Positions 56,190 to 64,000 of a stretch of 64,000 nt of DNA are shown here, in pieces; the first letter of the stretch is position 1, and every line of letters starts with the position of its first letter. The DNA lies in assembly GCF_028867965.1 (NCBI RefSeq), contig NZ_JAPQNT010000004.1, positions 124,001-188,000 of the forward strand. The letters run 5' to 3'. Origin of the DNA: Flavobacterium sp. SUN046. GTDB lineage: Bacteria; Bacteroidota; Bacteroidia; Flavobacteriales; Flavobacteriaceae. The position numbers and the translations under genes are program-made. The notes beneath the pieces were generated by a model. It worked only from the letters and a program-made list of their open reading frames with translations. It ran no database searches and was not told the DNA's origin.

Positions 56190-56227
56190 CTATAAAATAA
56201 AATAACTATTTTTACAAAAATTATACA

Positions 56228-56830
56228 ATGTACAAATCAATAATAAAACCTTTTTTTGATTTTTTTTCAGCCTTAATCGGTTTGATTATTCTATCGCCAG
56301 TGTTTTTGTTGGTTACTGTTTTTTTATTTGTTGCTAATGAAGGAAAACCTTTTTTCTTTCAACTTCGACCTGGTAAAAATGGTAAAATTTTTAAAATTGT
56401 TAAGTTCAAAACCATGAACGACAGAAAAGATAATGAAGGAAAACTATTGCCAGATTCTAAACGATTGACTAAAGTTGGTGCTTTTGTAAGAAAAACTTCA
56501 TTAGATGAAATTCCGCAATTATTGAATGTCTTGAAAGGTGATATGAGCCTTGTTGGTCCAAGGCCATTGCTAACGGATTATATGCATTTGTATAATGATT
56601 TTCAAAGCAGACGCCACGAAGTAAATCCTGGAATTTCGGGTTGGGCTCAAGTTAATGGTAGAAATGCTATTTCATGGGACAAAAAATTTGAATACGATGT
56701 TTGGTACGTTGATAATATTTCATTTATTTTAGATTTGAAAATACTTTTTAAAACAATATTAAAAGTTATTAAAAGTGACGGAATAACTGCTTCCAACGAA
56801 GCAACGATTGAGCCTTTTCAAGGAACGTAA
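56228..56830 (+). CDS. PglC-like monotopic phosphoglycosyl transferase
   Basis: 200 residues, the size of minimal PglC-type enzymes. A re-entrant hydrophobic helix (about 10-38) precedes FQLRPGKNGKIFKIVKFKTM near 52 and the catalytic Asp-Glu in RKTSLDEIPQLLNVLKGDMS near 93, then LVGPRPLL and PGISGWAQVNGRNA. It transfers a sugar phosphate, probably diNAcBac-1-P, from UDP to undecaprenyl phosphate, initiating the chain. PglD-, PglE- and PglF-like genes follow, which supports the substrate guess. Confidence 0.92.
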   Translation: MYKSIIKPFFDFFSALIGLIILSPVFLLVTVFLFVANEGKPFFFQLRPGKNGKIFKIVKFKTMNDRKDNEGKLLPDSKRLTKVGAFVRKTSLDEIPQLLNVLKGDMSLVGPRPLLTDYMHLYNDFQSRRHEVNPGISGWAQVNGRNAISWDKKFEYDVWYVDNISFILDLKILFKTILKVIKSDGITASNEATIEPFQGT

Positions 56831-56847
56831 ATTATAATTAAAATTTT

Positions 56848-57498
56848 ATGCAAGATATTGTAATCATTGGTGCTGGTGGTTTTGGTAGAGAAGTCAAAAC
56901 GATAATTGATACTTTAAATAAAGATACTAAAATCTATAATTTCTTAGGATATTATGATGACGGAATTGAAAAAGGCAAATTAGTAAACGGTTTTCCAGTT
57001 TTAGGAAATTTAGAAGATTTGAATAATCTTAAATCTAATTTATCGGTTGTTTTAGGCATTGGCGATCCAACTGTTAAAAGCAAAATTATAGCTTCACTAA
57101 ATACCAATTTATTAAATTTCCCTACAATTATTCATCCATCTGTACTAATCTCTAGTGATGACGTAGCTATAGGTTTTGGATGTGTTATTTGTGCTGGAAC
57201 TATAATAACCTGTAATATTAAAATTGGTAATTTTGTAACGCTAAATCTAATGTGTACCGTTGGTCACGACACCCAAATTGATGATTTTTCAGCATTTATG
57301 CCATCAGTAAATATTTCTGGAGAGGTATTTGTTTCAGAAAAAGTTTATGTTGGTACAGGAGCAAAAATTATCAATCAATTAACTATTGGAAAAAATACTA
57401 TTGTAGGCGCAGGCGCAGTCGTTTCTAGGAGCTTACCAGACAATTGTACCGCTGTTGGTATTCCAGCTAAACCAATAAAATTTCACGAAAATGAGTAA
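56848..57498 (+). CDS. PglD-like acetyltransferase
   Basis: 216 residues. The nucleotide-sugar binding N-terminus is IVIIGAGGFGREVKTIIDTL. Hexapeptide-repeat left-handed beta helix from about 95 (DDVAIGFGCVICAGTIITCNI, IKIGNFVTLNLMCTVGHDTQI). The probable catalytic His is in VGHDTQ near 142. GTGAKIINQLTIGKNTIVGAG and a conserved end VGIPAKPIKF complete the fold. It would N-acetylate the UDP-4-amino sugar from the PglE-like enzyme next door (8-base overlap). Confidence 0.9.
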   Translation: MQDIVIIGAGGFGREVKTIIDTLNKDTKIYNFLGYYDDGIEKGKLVNGFPVLGNLEDLNNLKSNLSVVLGIGDPTVKSKIIASLNTNLLNFPTIIHPSVLISSDDVAIGFGCVICAGTIITCNIKIGNFVTLNLMCTVGHDTQIDDFSAFMPSVNISGEVFVSEKVYVGTGAKIINQLTIGKNTIVGAGAVVSRSLPDNCTAVGIPAKPIKFHENE

Positions 57499-58636
57499 TT
57501 CCAAAATATGGCTTTCTTCGCCGCACATGGGTGGAAACGAGCAAAATTATATTAAAGAGGCTTTCGATACTAATTGGGTTGCTCCATTAGGTCCAAATGT
57601 TACTGGTTTTGAAAAAGATTTAGAAGAATATCTTAATCAAGATGTTTTTGTGGGCGCTTTAAGTTCAGGAACTGCAGCAATTCATTTGGGATTGATCATG
57701 TTGGGCGTTAAAGCTGGAGATGAGGTTATTTGTCAGAGCATGACATTTTCGGCATCGGCAAATCCTATTCTTTATCTTGGAGCCACACCAGTTTTTATTG
57801 ATAGTGAACCAAGTACGTGGAATATTTGTCCGAATGCTTTAGAAGATGCAATTAAAGACCGAATCTCGAAAGGTAAAAAACCAAAAGCTATTATTGCAGT
57901 ACATTTATACGGAATGCCATTTAAAGTCAATGAAATAAGACAAATTGCTGATGCTTATGAAATTCCGATTCTTGAAGATAGCGCCGAGGCATTAGGTAGC
58001 ACTTACAAAGGTCAAAAATGTGGAACTTTTGGTGATATTAGTGTTTTGTCATTTAATGGAAACAAAATTATAACCACTTCTGGTGGTGGTGCAATAGTTA
58101 CTAAAACTAAAATATTAAAAGAAAAAGCTGTGTTTCTTGCAACTCAAGCTAGAGATAATGCGCCTCATTACCAACATAGTGAAATTGGTTATAATTATAG
58201 AATGAGTAACATTTGCGCAGGCATTGGTAGAGGTCAAATGGAAGTTTTAGACCAACATGTGAACAAAAGACGATCAATGCATGATTTTTATAAAACAGTT
58301 TTTTCAAATACTGAAGAAGTAGAAGTATTTTCTGAGCAAAATGAGGATTTTTATTCAAATCATTGGCTTTCATCAATTTTGATAAATACAGATGAAAATA
58401 GCGGAAAAACTAGAGAAGATTTAAGATTATTATTAGATAATGAAAATATTGAAAGCCGACCATTATGGAAACCAATGCATTTACAACCCATTTTTAATAC
58501 TGCTCCTTATTATGGTGGAACAATTTCAGAAAAAATATTCGAAAAAGGATTGTGTTTACCATCTGGTTCTAATCTAGATGAATTTGATAGAGAAAGAATT
58601 AAGAATTCATTAAAAAAGTTTTTAAGTTTTTTTTAA
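57491..58636 (+). CDS. PglE-like UDP-4-keto-sugar aminotransferase
   Basis: 381-residue DegT/DnrJ family PLP enzyme. SSPHMGGNEQNYIKEAFDTNW at the start, GALSSGTAAIHLGLIMLG near 55, LEDSAEALGSTYKGQKCGTFG near 160 and the Schiff-base Lys near 192 in SFNGNKIITTSGGGAIV are typical of PglE. It aminates the 4-keto product of the PglF-like dehydratase at 58683. Together with PglD this gives UDP-N,N'-diacetylbacillosamine. Confidence 0.92.
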   Translation: MSNSKIWLSSPHMGGNEQNYIKEAFDTNWVAPLGPNVTGFEKDLEEYLNQDVFVGALSSGTAAIHLGLIMLGVKAGDEVICQSMTFSASANPILYLGATPVFIDSEPSTWNICPNALEDAIKDRISKGKKPKAIIAVHLYGMPFKVNEIRQIADAYEIPILEDSAEALGSTYKGQKCGTFGDISVLSFNGNKIITTSGGGAIVTKTKILKEKAVFLATQARDNAPHYQHSEIGYNYRMSNICAGIGRGQMEVLDQHVNKRRSMHDFYKTVFSNTEEVEVFSEQNEDFYSNHWLSSILINTDENSGKTREDLRLLLDNENIESRPLWKPMHLQPIFNTAPYYGGTISEKIFEKGLCLPSGSNLDEFDRERIKNSLKKFLSFF

Positions 58637-58682
58637 CAACTTTTTTTTTCTTATTTTTACATTTCCAAATCGAACTAAAGAA

Positions 58683-60695
58683 TTGATTAAAAATACAAAA
58701 AATAATAATTTTTCAGAATTTTTTCAGACTTTTTCTGTAATTAATACAGATTTTAGTTTTAGAAATCTTGCGTATTTGCCAAGGTGGCTTATCTTGTTGT
58801 TGGACATATTTATTGTTTTTGTGTCCGGAATTATTACTTATTTTCTTTTTCAAGGATTAAAGCTTAACTATATTCCAAATCAGGATATTAATATTGGAAT
58901 TGCTATTTACCTGGTAATTAATACTTTCTTTTTTTGGATTTACAGAACATATTCAGGAATTATTAGGCATTCGTCTTACATCGATGCTTTGAAGTTATTC
59001 TTTTCGCAGTTTTCAACTTTTGCGGTAATTATATTATTAAATTTTGGTGTAATATTATTTAATCAGCAAAAAGTTTTTCTTACAACAGGCGCATTTATCA
59101 ATTCAGTTTTATCGTTTAGTTTGTTATTTTTTTACAGAATTATTGTGAAACAAACTTTTGAACTTTTGTTTTCAGAAGTTTCTACAACTAAGAAAATGAA
59201 TGCAATTGTTTATGGTTCAGATGCCAATGCAACTGCTGTTGCTAATGCACTAAAATCTGAAGATCCAGGAAGATTCAAATTAATCGGATTTATAGATAAA
59301 AACAATCAAAATTCAACCAAGAGAATATTAAATCTACCCATTTTTCAAATAAAGAAAAGTATACCAGTTCTTATGCGTTCTAAAAAAGTAGAAGCATTAA
59401 TAATTGCAGATAAAAGTCTAACTAAAGAAGAGCGTTCAAGTTTAGTTGATGACTGCATTGAATACGGCTTTAAAGTGTATACATTGCCTTTAGTATCTGA
59501 CTGGGATGATCAAAAAGAGATATCTAAAAACATCAAAAATTTTGAAATTCATGATTTACTAGAACGAAAGCCAATTGTATTAGATACAGAATCAATTTCA
59601 GCAAAATTGTATAACAAAACAATATTAGTTACTGGAGCTGCTGGTTCCATTGGAAGTGAAATTGTACGTCAGGTTTTATATTTTAAACCTAAACGAATAC
59701 TACTTCTTGATCAGGCAGAAACTCCGTTAAATTCATTATCATTAGAAATTGTTGAATTAAATCATGATGTAGAAGTTCAAAATATTATTGCAGATGTAAG
59801 AAATTATGAAATTTTAGATAAAATTTTTAATGAATATAAACCCGATGTTGTTTATCATGCAGCTGCTTATAAGCATGTTCCAATGATGGAAGAAAATCCG
59901 TCGCAAGCCATTTTTACCAATGTTTTAGGAACTAAAAATGTAGCTGATTTATCTAATAAATATCATGTAGAACGTTTTGTTATGGTTTCTACAGATAAAG
60001 CGGTTAACCCAAGTAGTATAATGGGTGCAAGTAAAAGAATTGCTGAAATGTATGTTCAATCTAAACATTTTAAACATAAAAAAAATAATTCTCAGCGCTA
60101 CACTAAATTTATTACTACTCGTTTTGGAAATGTTTTAGGTTCTAATGGTTCGGTAGTTCCACTGTTTACGAAACAAATTCAAGAAGGAGGTCCTATTACA
60201 ATTACACATCCTGAAATTATTAGATATTTCATGACGATACCAGAGGCTTGCCAGCTAGTATTAGAGGCTTGCTCTATGGGCAATGGTGGAGAGATTTTTA
60301 TTTTTGATATGGGTAAACCAGTTAAAATTATTGATTTAGCTAAAAAGATGATTAGGTTAGCAGGATTTATTCCAGAAAAAGACATTAAAATAAAAATTGT
60401 TGGATTGCGTCCAGGAGAAAAACTATATGAAGAACTACTAAATGATTCGGCAAGAAATTTAACAACTCATCATGAAAAAATTACCATTGCTGTTGAAGTT
60501 TGCGATGAATTTGAAGTGATAAATCTCCAAATCGAAGAATTAATTCAAATTGCTGGAACATTAAGTTCAAATAAATTAGTTTCAAAAATGAAAAAATTAG
60601 TTCCTGAATATAAAAGCTTGAATTCTATTTATGAAACATTAGATATTAGTGTAAACGATTATCAAGTAGAACAAGGTAAAAGTCTAGAATATTAA
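58683..60695 (+). CDS. PglF-like membrane UDP-GlcNAc 4,6-dehydratase
   Basis: 670 residues. No ATG occurs before the first helix, so the start is TTG at 58683 (MIKNTKNNN...). Four membrane helices span about residues 35-155, followed by a CoA_binding_3/Rossmann part with YGSDANATAVANALKSE near 180. A long SDR domain contains VTGAAGSIGSEIVRQVL near 317 and VSTDKAVNPSSIMGASKRIAE near 440, with Met in the place of the usual catalytic Tyr, as in PglF/WbpM. It makes UDP-4-keto-6-deoxy sugar for PglE. Confidence 0.92.
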   Translation: MIKNTKNNNFSEFFQTFSVINTDFSFRNLAYLPRWLILLLDIFIVFVSGIITYFLFQGLKLNYIPNQDINIGIAIYLVINTFFFWIYRTYSGIIRHSSYIDALKLFFSQFSTFAVIILLNFGVILFNQQKVFLTTGAFINSVLSFSLLFFYRIIVKQTFELLFSEVSTTKKMNAIVYGSDANATAVANALKSEDPGRFKLIGFIDKNNQNSTKRILNLPIFQIKKSIPVLMRSKKVEALIIADKSLTKEERSSLVDDCIEYGFKVYTLPLVSDWDDQKEISKNIKNFEIHDLLERKPIVLDTESISAKLYNKTILVTGAAGSIGSEIVRQVLYFKPKRILLLDQAETPLNSLSLEIVELNHDVEVQNIIADVRNYEILDKIFNEYKPDVVYHAAAYKHVPMMEENPSQAIFTNVLGTKNVADLSNKYHVERFVMVSTDKAVNPSSIMGASKRIAEMYVQSKHFKHKKNNSQRYTKFITTRFGNVLGSNGSVVPLFTKQIQEGGPITITHPEIIRYFMTIPEACQLVLEACSMGNGGEIFIFDMGKPVKIIDLAKKMIRLAGFIPEKDIKIKIVGLRPGEKLYEELLNDSARNLTTHHEKITIAVEVCDEFEVINLQIEELIQIAGTLSSNKLVSKMKKLVPEYKSLNSIYETLDISVNDYQVEQGKSLEY

Positions 60696-60706
60696 AAAGG
60701 AAATGC

Positions 60707-60714
60707 TATATTTG
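60707..60714 (+). promoter_or_regulatory. Candidate -7 element before the second wza/wzc pair
   Basis: TATATTTG fits TAnnTTTG and lies 30 bases before the ATG at 60745. No TTTG at -33 is seen. It would allow separate transcription of the second export pair. Confidence 0.45.
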
Positions 60715-60744
60715 TTGGCTAAATCAGATTTTAAAAAATAATTC

Positions 60745-61470
60745 ATGAATAAGTATTCGTTATATTTTATACTACTAATATCCATTTTTGCCACTTCTTG
60801 TATGTCTAAGAAGAAATTTGTTTATCTACAAGGCAATCAAAGCTTTAAAGACGTTTCTGTAAACTATGAACCAATAATTCAAAACGATGATCGATTAACT
60901 ATTGTTGTTTCATCTCTAGAAACCGAAGCTGCACAACCATTTAACTGGGCTTTACCAAGTGAAGATATTGGTTATTTAGTTGATAATCATGGTAATATTG
61001 AATTTCCAGTATTAGGTACATTATCTGTTTCTGGTTATTCATTAACCGAGTTGAAATCAATGTTAAAACAAAAATTAACCGCATATATTAAGAATCCTGT
61101 TATTAATATATTGATCTCTAATTTTAAGGTTACTGTTTTAGGTGATGTTAAAAGTCCTGGAGTGAAACCATTTACTAATCATAGAGTTACTTTGCTTGAA
61201 GCTTTAGGAGCAGCTGGAGATTTAACAATATATGCAAAAAGAAATAATGTGCTAGTTGTAAGAGATTTTCAAGGAATAAAGTCGTTCAACAGAGTTGATA
61301 TAACCAAAGCAGATTTTGTAAATTCACCATTTTATTATTTAGATCAAAATGATGTTATTTACGTTGAAGAAAGAAAAGCAAAAATCGATACAACAGCATT
61401 ACCTAATTTACCTGTCATAATTTCAGCAGTAAGCTTTTTAATAACGATTGCCTTTTTAGTAACAAGATAA
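60745..61470 (+). CDS. Wza-like polysaccharide export lipoprotein, copy 2
   Basis: 241 residues. Lipoprotein signal with Cys19 (ISIFATSCMSKKK). NYEPIIQNDDRLTIVVSSLE near 33 marks the Poly_export domain; VTVLGDVKSPGVKPFTNHRV near 128 is an SLBB-like segment. A C-terminal hydrophobic helix (LPVIISAVSFLITIAFLVTR) would cross the outer membrane. It shares the plan of 23230-24012 but is shorter by about 20 residues and clearly diverged. Followed after two bases by its Wzc-like partner. Confidence 0.92.
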   Translation: MNKYSLYFILLISIFATSCMSKKKFVYLQGNQSFKDVSVNYEPIIQNDDRLTIVVSSLETEAAQPFNWALPSEDIGYLVDNHGNIEFPVLGTLSVSGYSLTELKSMLKQKLTAYIKNPVINILISNFKVTVLGDVKSPGVKPFTNHRVTLLEALGAAGDLTIYAKRNNVLVVRDFQGIKSFNRVDITKADFVNSPFYYLDQNDVIYVEERKAKIDTTALPNLPVIISAVSFLITIAFLVTR

Positions 61471-61472
61471 CT

Positions 61473-63869
61473 ATGCAAAACTCTCTTCCCAATAGCGATT
61501 CTAATAGTTTTATAAATAACACAATTAATGTTAAAGAGCAAATATTCAACTATTTACAATACTGGAAATGGTTTGTTATAAGTGTATTTCTTTGTTTGTC
61601 AATTGTTTTCGTTTATTTAAGATACAATGTTGTTGAATATGGTTTGTCATCTTCAATATTAATAAAAGATGAAAAAAAAGGTGGAAACAGTGAGTTTTCA
61701 GCTTTTGGAGATCTTAATATTTTTTCTGTAAAAAATAATGTTGATAATGAAATAGCTTTGCTTAAATCAAGAACATTATCTCAAAATGTGGTTCAAAATT
61801 TAGATTTAGACATTACTTATTTTACTGAAGGAAGAGTAGTTTCAAGAGAGTTATATGGCGATGAAAATCCAATAAAAGTTGTTTTTATAAATAAAGTAAA
61901 TAATTATTATAAAAAAGACACCGTATTTACTATTAAAATTTTATCAAAAAATAAATTTTCAATTTCTGATTTAGAAAATAAATCATCCGTAGTTCATAAT
62001 TTTAATCAAAAAATTCATTCTACTTTAGGTGATTTTGTAATTAACTTAAAAAGTAATTCAGAAAAATTAAATATTGAGAATATAATAACTGTTTACAAAA
62101 CCAATTTAGAATCTAAATCAAATCAATTTAGATTTAAATTCAATGCCATCTCATTAGATAAAACTAACGTAATTAATTTATCATCAACAGACGCTATTCC
62201 TGCAAGAGGTCTTAATTATTTAGATGAATTAGTTAGTCAGTACAACGAAGACGCTATTAAAGACAGAAATCAAATTGCCGAATTCACAAAACAATTTATT
62301 AATAAAAGACTAAGAATCATCACTGAAGAACTTGGCGGAGTAGAAGGCAGTGCTGAAGTTTTTAAGAAAAACAGAAAAATTACAAGTGTAGCATCTGATG
62401 CAGATGTAAGTTTAAATTCTTCTGTAGACTATAATAAATTAGTTTTAACTATTGAAACTGATTTAAAAGTTAGTCAATTCATGTTAGAAGAAATTAATAA
62501 TACTAAACAATATGATTTAATTGCAACTAACATTCTTAGTTCTACAGAAACTTCGGCAGCATTAATTTCAAAATACAATACTTTAGCAATTCAACGTGCA
62601 AGAATTATTAAAGAAGCAACAGAGTTGAATCCGAAACGTTTAAATCTAGAAAGTGAGTTATCATCGTTACGCATTAATATTATTGAAAGTTTAAAAAGTA
62701 GACAAAATGATTTACTTATTCAAAGAGCCGATTTATTGCGACAATTAAATAAGTATGATAATAAAGTTGAACAAGTTCCTACTAACGAAAGGTTTTATAA
62801 TGAAATCTCTCGTCAACAACATATTAAAGAAAATTTATATCTATATCTCTTACAAAAACGTGAAGAAACCGAAATCTCATTAGCGGTTACATCTCCAAAA
62901 GCTAAAATAATTGACTCAGCTTATTTAACTGGTCCAGTTGCATTAAATAAAAATATAATTTACTTATTTGCATTTATATTAGGACTATTATTACCTGCTG
63001 GAATTATATTTTTGATTGACTTTTTAGATACAAAAGTTAAAACCAGACATGACATTTTAGAAAAAGTTACAATTCCATATTTAGGTGATATACCAAGATC
63101 TAATACTAATGAAGAGATTATAAAAGCCAACAGCCGTTCAAGTTCAGCCGAAGCTATTAGAATGATTAGAACAAATTTAGATTTTATATTAGCTCATGTT
63201 CCTGAAAATAAATGTAAAACTATTTTTGTTACGTCTTCAGTTCCCAAAGAAGGAAAAACATTTATTGCTGTAAATTTAGCTACAACGGTAGCATTGTCAG
63301 GTAAAAAAGTTTTAATTATAGGATTAGATATTAGAAATCCAAAACTTAGTACTTACATTGATTTACCACCAAAAGGATTAACCAATTATTTGAGTAAATC
63401 TGATGAAAACATCAAAGACTATATTATTAAAGTTAAAGATTTCGATAATTTTTATGCTTTACCTTCTGGAGTTATTCCGCCAAATCCAGTTGAATTGTTA
63501 ATGAATAACAAGATTAATGTTTTATTCAATGAACTTAAAGAACAATATGATTACATTGTAGTTGATACTGCTCCTATAAGTATGGTTACAGATACTCTTT
63601 TAATTGCTAAAAATGCAGATTCATTTATTTACGTTGTTAGAGCTAACTATTTAGATAAAGGCATGTTAAGTTTTGCAGAAACCTTGTATAAAGAAAATAA
63701 ATTGCCAAACATGTCTGTAGTATTAAATGATACCGAAATTAAGAAAACGTATGGCTACGGATATGGTTATGGTTATGGCTACGGTTACGGATATGGCTAC
63801 GGTTATGGCGTAGACGAATCAAAAACATCATTTTTTCAAAAACTTAAAAGCATTTTTTCGAAAAAATAA
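61473..63869 (+). CDS. Wzc-like polysaccharide co-polymerase and tyrosine autokinase, copy 2
   Basis: 798 residues. TM1 near 30-48 (YWKWFVISVFLCLSIVFVYL), Wzz-type periplasmic region with long helices, TM2 near 495-517. BY-kinase: Walker A SSVPKEGKTFIAVNLA near 587, Walker A' VLIIGLDIRNPK, Walker B YDYIVVDTAP. The tail has ten uninterrupted Tyr-Gly pairs (residues about 760-779), an extreme phosphorylation cluster. It forms a unit with the lipoprotein upstream. The gene ends one base before the stop of the convergent phosphatase gene. Confidence 0.93.
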   Translation: MQNSLPNSDSNSFINNTINVKEQIFNYLQYWKWFVISVFLCLSIVFVYLRYNVVEYGLSSSILIKDEKKGGNSEFSAFGDLNIFSVKNNVDNEIALLKSRTLSQNVVQNLDLDITYFTEGRVVSRELYGDENPIKVVFINKVNNYYKKDTVFTIKILSKNKFSISDLENKSSVVHNFNQKIHSTLGDFVINLKSNSEKLNIENIITVYKTNLESKSNQFRFKFNAISLDKTNVINLSSTDAIPARGLNYLDELVSQYNEDAIKDRNQIAEFTKQFINKRLRIITEELGGVEGSAEVFKKNRKITSVASDADVSLNSSVDYNKLVLTIETDLKVSQFMLEEINNTKQYDLIATNILSSTETSAALISKYNTLAIQRARIIKEATELNPKRLNLESELSSLRINIIESLKSRQNDLLIQRADLLRQLNKYDNKVEQVPTNERFYNEISRQQHIKENLYLYLLQKREETEISLAVTSPKAKIIDSAYLTGPVALNKNIIYLFAFILGLLLPAGIIFLIDFLDTKVKTRHDILEKVTIPYLGDIPRSNTNEEIIKANSRSSSAEAIRMIRTNLDFILAHVPENKCKTIFVTSSVPKEGKTFIAVNLATTVALSGKKVLIIGLDIRNPKLSTYIDLPPKGLTNYLSKSDENIKDYIIKVKDFDNFYALPSGVIPPNPVELLMNNKINVLFNELKEQYDYIVVDTAPISMVTDTLLIAKNADSFIYVVRANYLDKGMLSFAETLYKENKLPNMSVVLNDTEIKKTYGYGYGYGYGYGYGYGYGYGVDESKTSFFQKLKSIFSKK
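63750..63809 (+). repeat. Ten-fold Tyr-Gly codon repeat in copy 2 kinase
   Basis: Sixty bases encode ten consecutive Tyr-Gly pairs with mixed synonymous codons (TAT/TAC and GGT/GGC/GGA). The codon mixture shows that the protein pattern is conserved by selection rather than being a fresh hexamer expansion. A weaker version, YGAG then five YG, lies at 26356-26403 in copy 1. Confidence 0.9.
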
Positions 63870-63870
63870 A

Positions 63871-64000
63871 TTACGACTTAAATAAAGAATTGTTTTGAAT
63901 TGCCTCTTTTAAAGAATCAAGGTTTTTCAAAACAATTTTTTTATAGAAAAAATCAATATGTTTACCATGATGTACATCTGAACCAACAAAATCAATTAAA
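63871..64000 (-). CDS. Tyrosine-protein phosphatase, YwqE/CpsB-like, C-terminal fragment
   Basis: Minus-strand frame open from the window edge to a TAA at 63873-63871, giving 42 visible residues; the N-terminus lies beyond 64000. The fragment contains FVGSDVHHGKHI, the conserved metal-binding end of PHP-type tyrosine phosphatases such as YwqE and CpsB, then a helical LDSLKEAIQNN tail. These enzymes dephosphorylate the Tyr-rich tails of capsule kinases. Its position directly facing the Wzc-like kinase supports that role. Only the end is seen, so catalysis cannot be checked. Confidence 0.75.
   Translation of the reverse strand, partial: LIDFVGSDVHHGKHIDFFYKKIVLKNLDSLKEAIQNNSLFKS
63888..63942 (+). 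terminator. Predicted terminator of the wzc-like gene inside the phosphatase gene
   Basis: A perfect 12-bp stem, AATTGTTTTGAA (63888-63899) with TTCAAAACAATT (63926-63937), has a 26-base loop and is followed by T residues up to 63942. It lies just after the kinase stop on the plus strand but within the coding region of the convergent minus-strand gene. Confidence 0.65.

Noticed and set aside
63750..63809. Tyr-Gly codons as a slippage-prone microsatellite
   Set aside because: The codons are mixed, so there is no perfect DNA repeat of a single hexamer.

Overview
The window looks like chromosomal DNA of a Flavobacterium-like member of the Bacteroidetes. It is very AT-rich, initiation regions lack Shine-Dalgarno motifs, and many genes are preceded by the Bacteroidetes promoter pattern (TTTG, about 20 nt, TAnnTTTG). 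One protein carries a type IX secretion (T9SS) C-terminal sorting domain, and the alpha-operon end and housekeeping genes are of flavobacterial type. No tRNA, rRNA, CRISPR array, transposase or phage gene was seen.

Bases 1-9900 hold housekeeping genes: the end of the ribosomal/alpha operon (rpsD, rpoA, rplQ), carA, eno and gltA. Between carA and eno sit three tandem paralogs on the minus strand (3389-6816) encoding exported helical proteins of unknown function. Bases 10136-14447 encode a large repeat-rich surface fibre-like protein and a T9SS-sorted partner one base downstream. A lone glycosyltransferase follows, then two arginine/citrulline-type amidinohydrolases (one recognisable as CtlX), a DUF2867 oxidoreductase, a MarC protein, a CoA-binding protein, a small unknown, a sodium:solute symporter and recR.

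From 23230 to the end the window is one large surface-polysaccharide locus on the plus strand. It is bracketed by two Wza-like lipoprotein plus Wzc-like tyrosine-kinase pairs (23230-26499 and 60745-63869), both kinases ending in Tyr-Gly-rich tails. A YwqE/CpsB-type tyrosine phosphatase begins on the opposite strand right at the end. The first block makes nucleotide sugars (WbpP-type epimerase, a eukaryote-like UDP-glucose dehydrogenase, a WbpO/TviB-type dehydrogenase, RfbB) and ends in a terminator at 31265. The second block starts with its own promoter and a winged-helix regulator carrying a degenerate nucleotidyltransferase-like domain. It continues with an ABC polysaccharide exporter (Wzm/Wzt), about a dozen glycosyltransferases (GT2, GT4, GT32-like, two GT-D/DUF1792), a pyruvyl transferase, a membrane-anchored GH88/105-like protein, an MBOAT/SGNH acylation pair, an EpsG-like polymerase, and a PglC-PglD-PglE-PglF-like set that should make and load N,N'-diacetylbacillosamine.

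Taken together, PglF/E/D should make the first sugar and PglC load it on undecaprenyl phosphate. The glycosyltransferases would extend the chain, with acyl, acetyl and pyruvyl decorations. Export would use the ABC transporter and/or the Wza/Wzc machinery, whose phosphorylation cycle would be set by the kinases and the phosphatase. No Wzx flippase gene was seen. Several cluster genes can only start at TTG or GTG, and several housekeeping starts needed trimming to a downstream ATG; these are noted in the entries.
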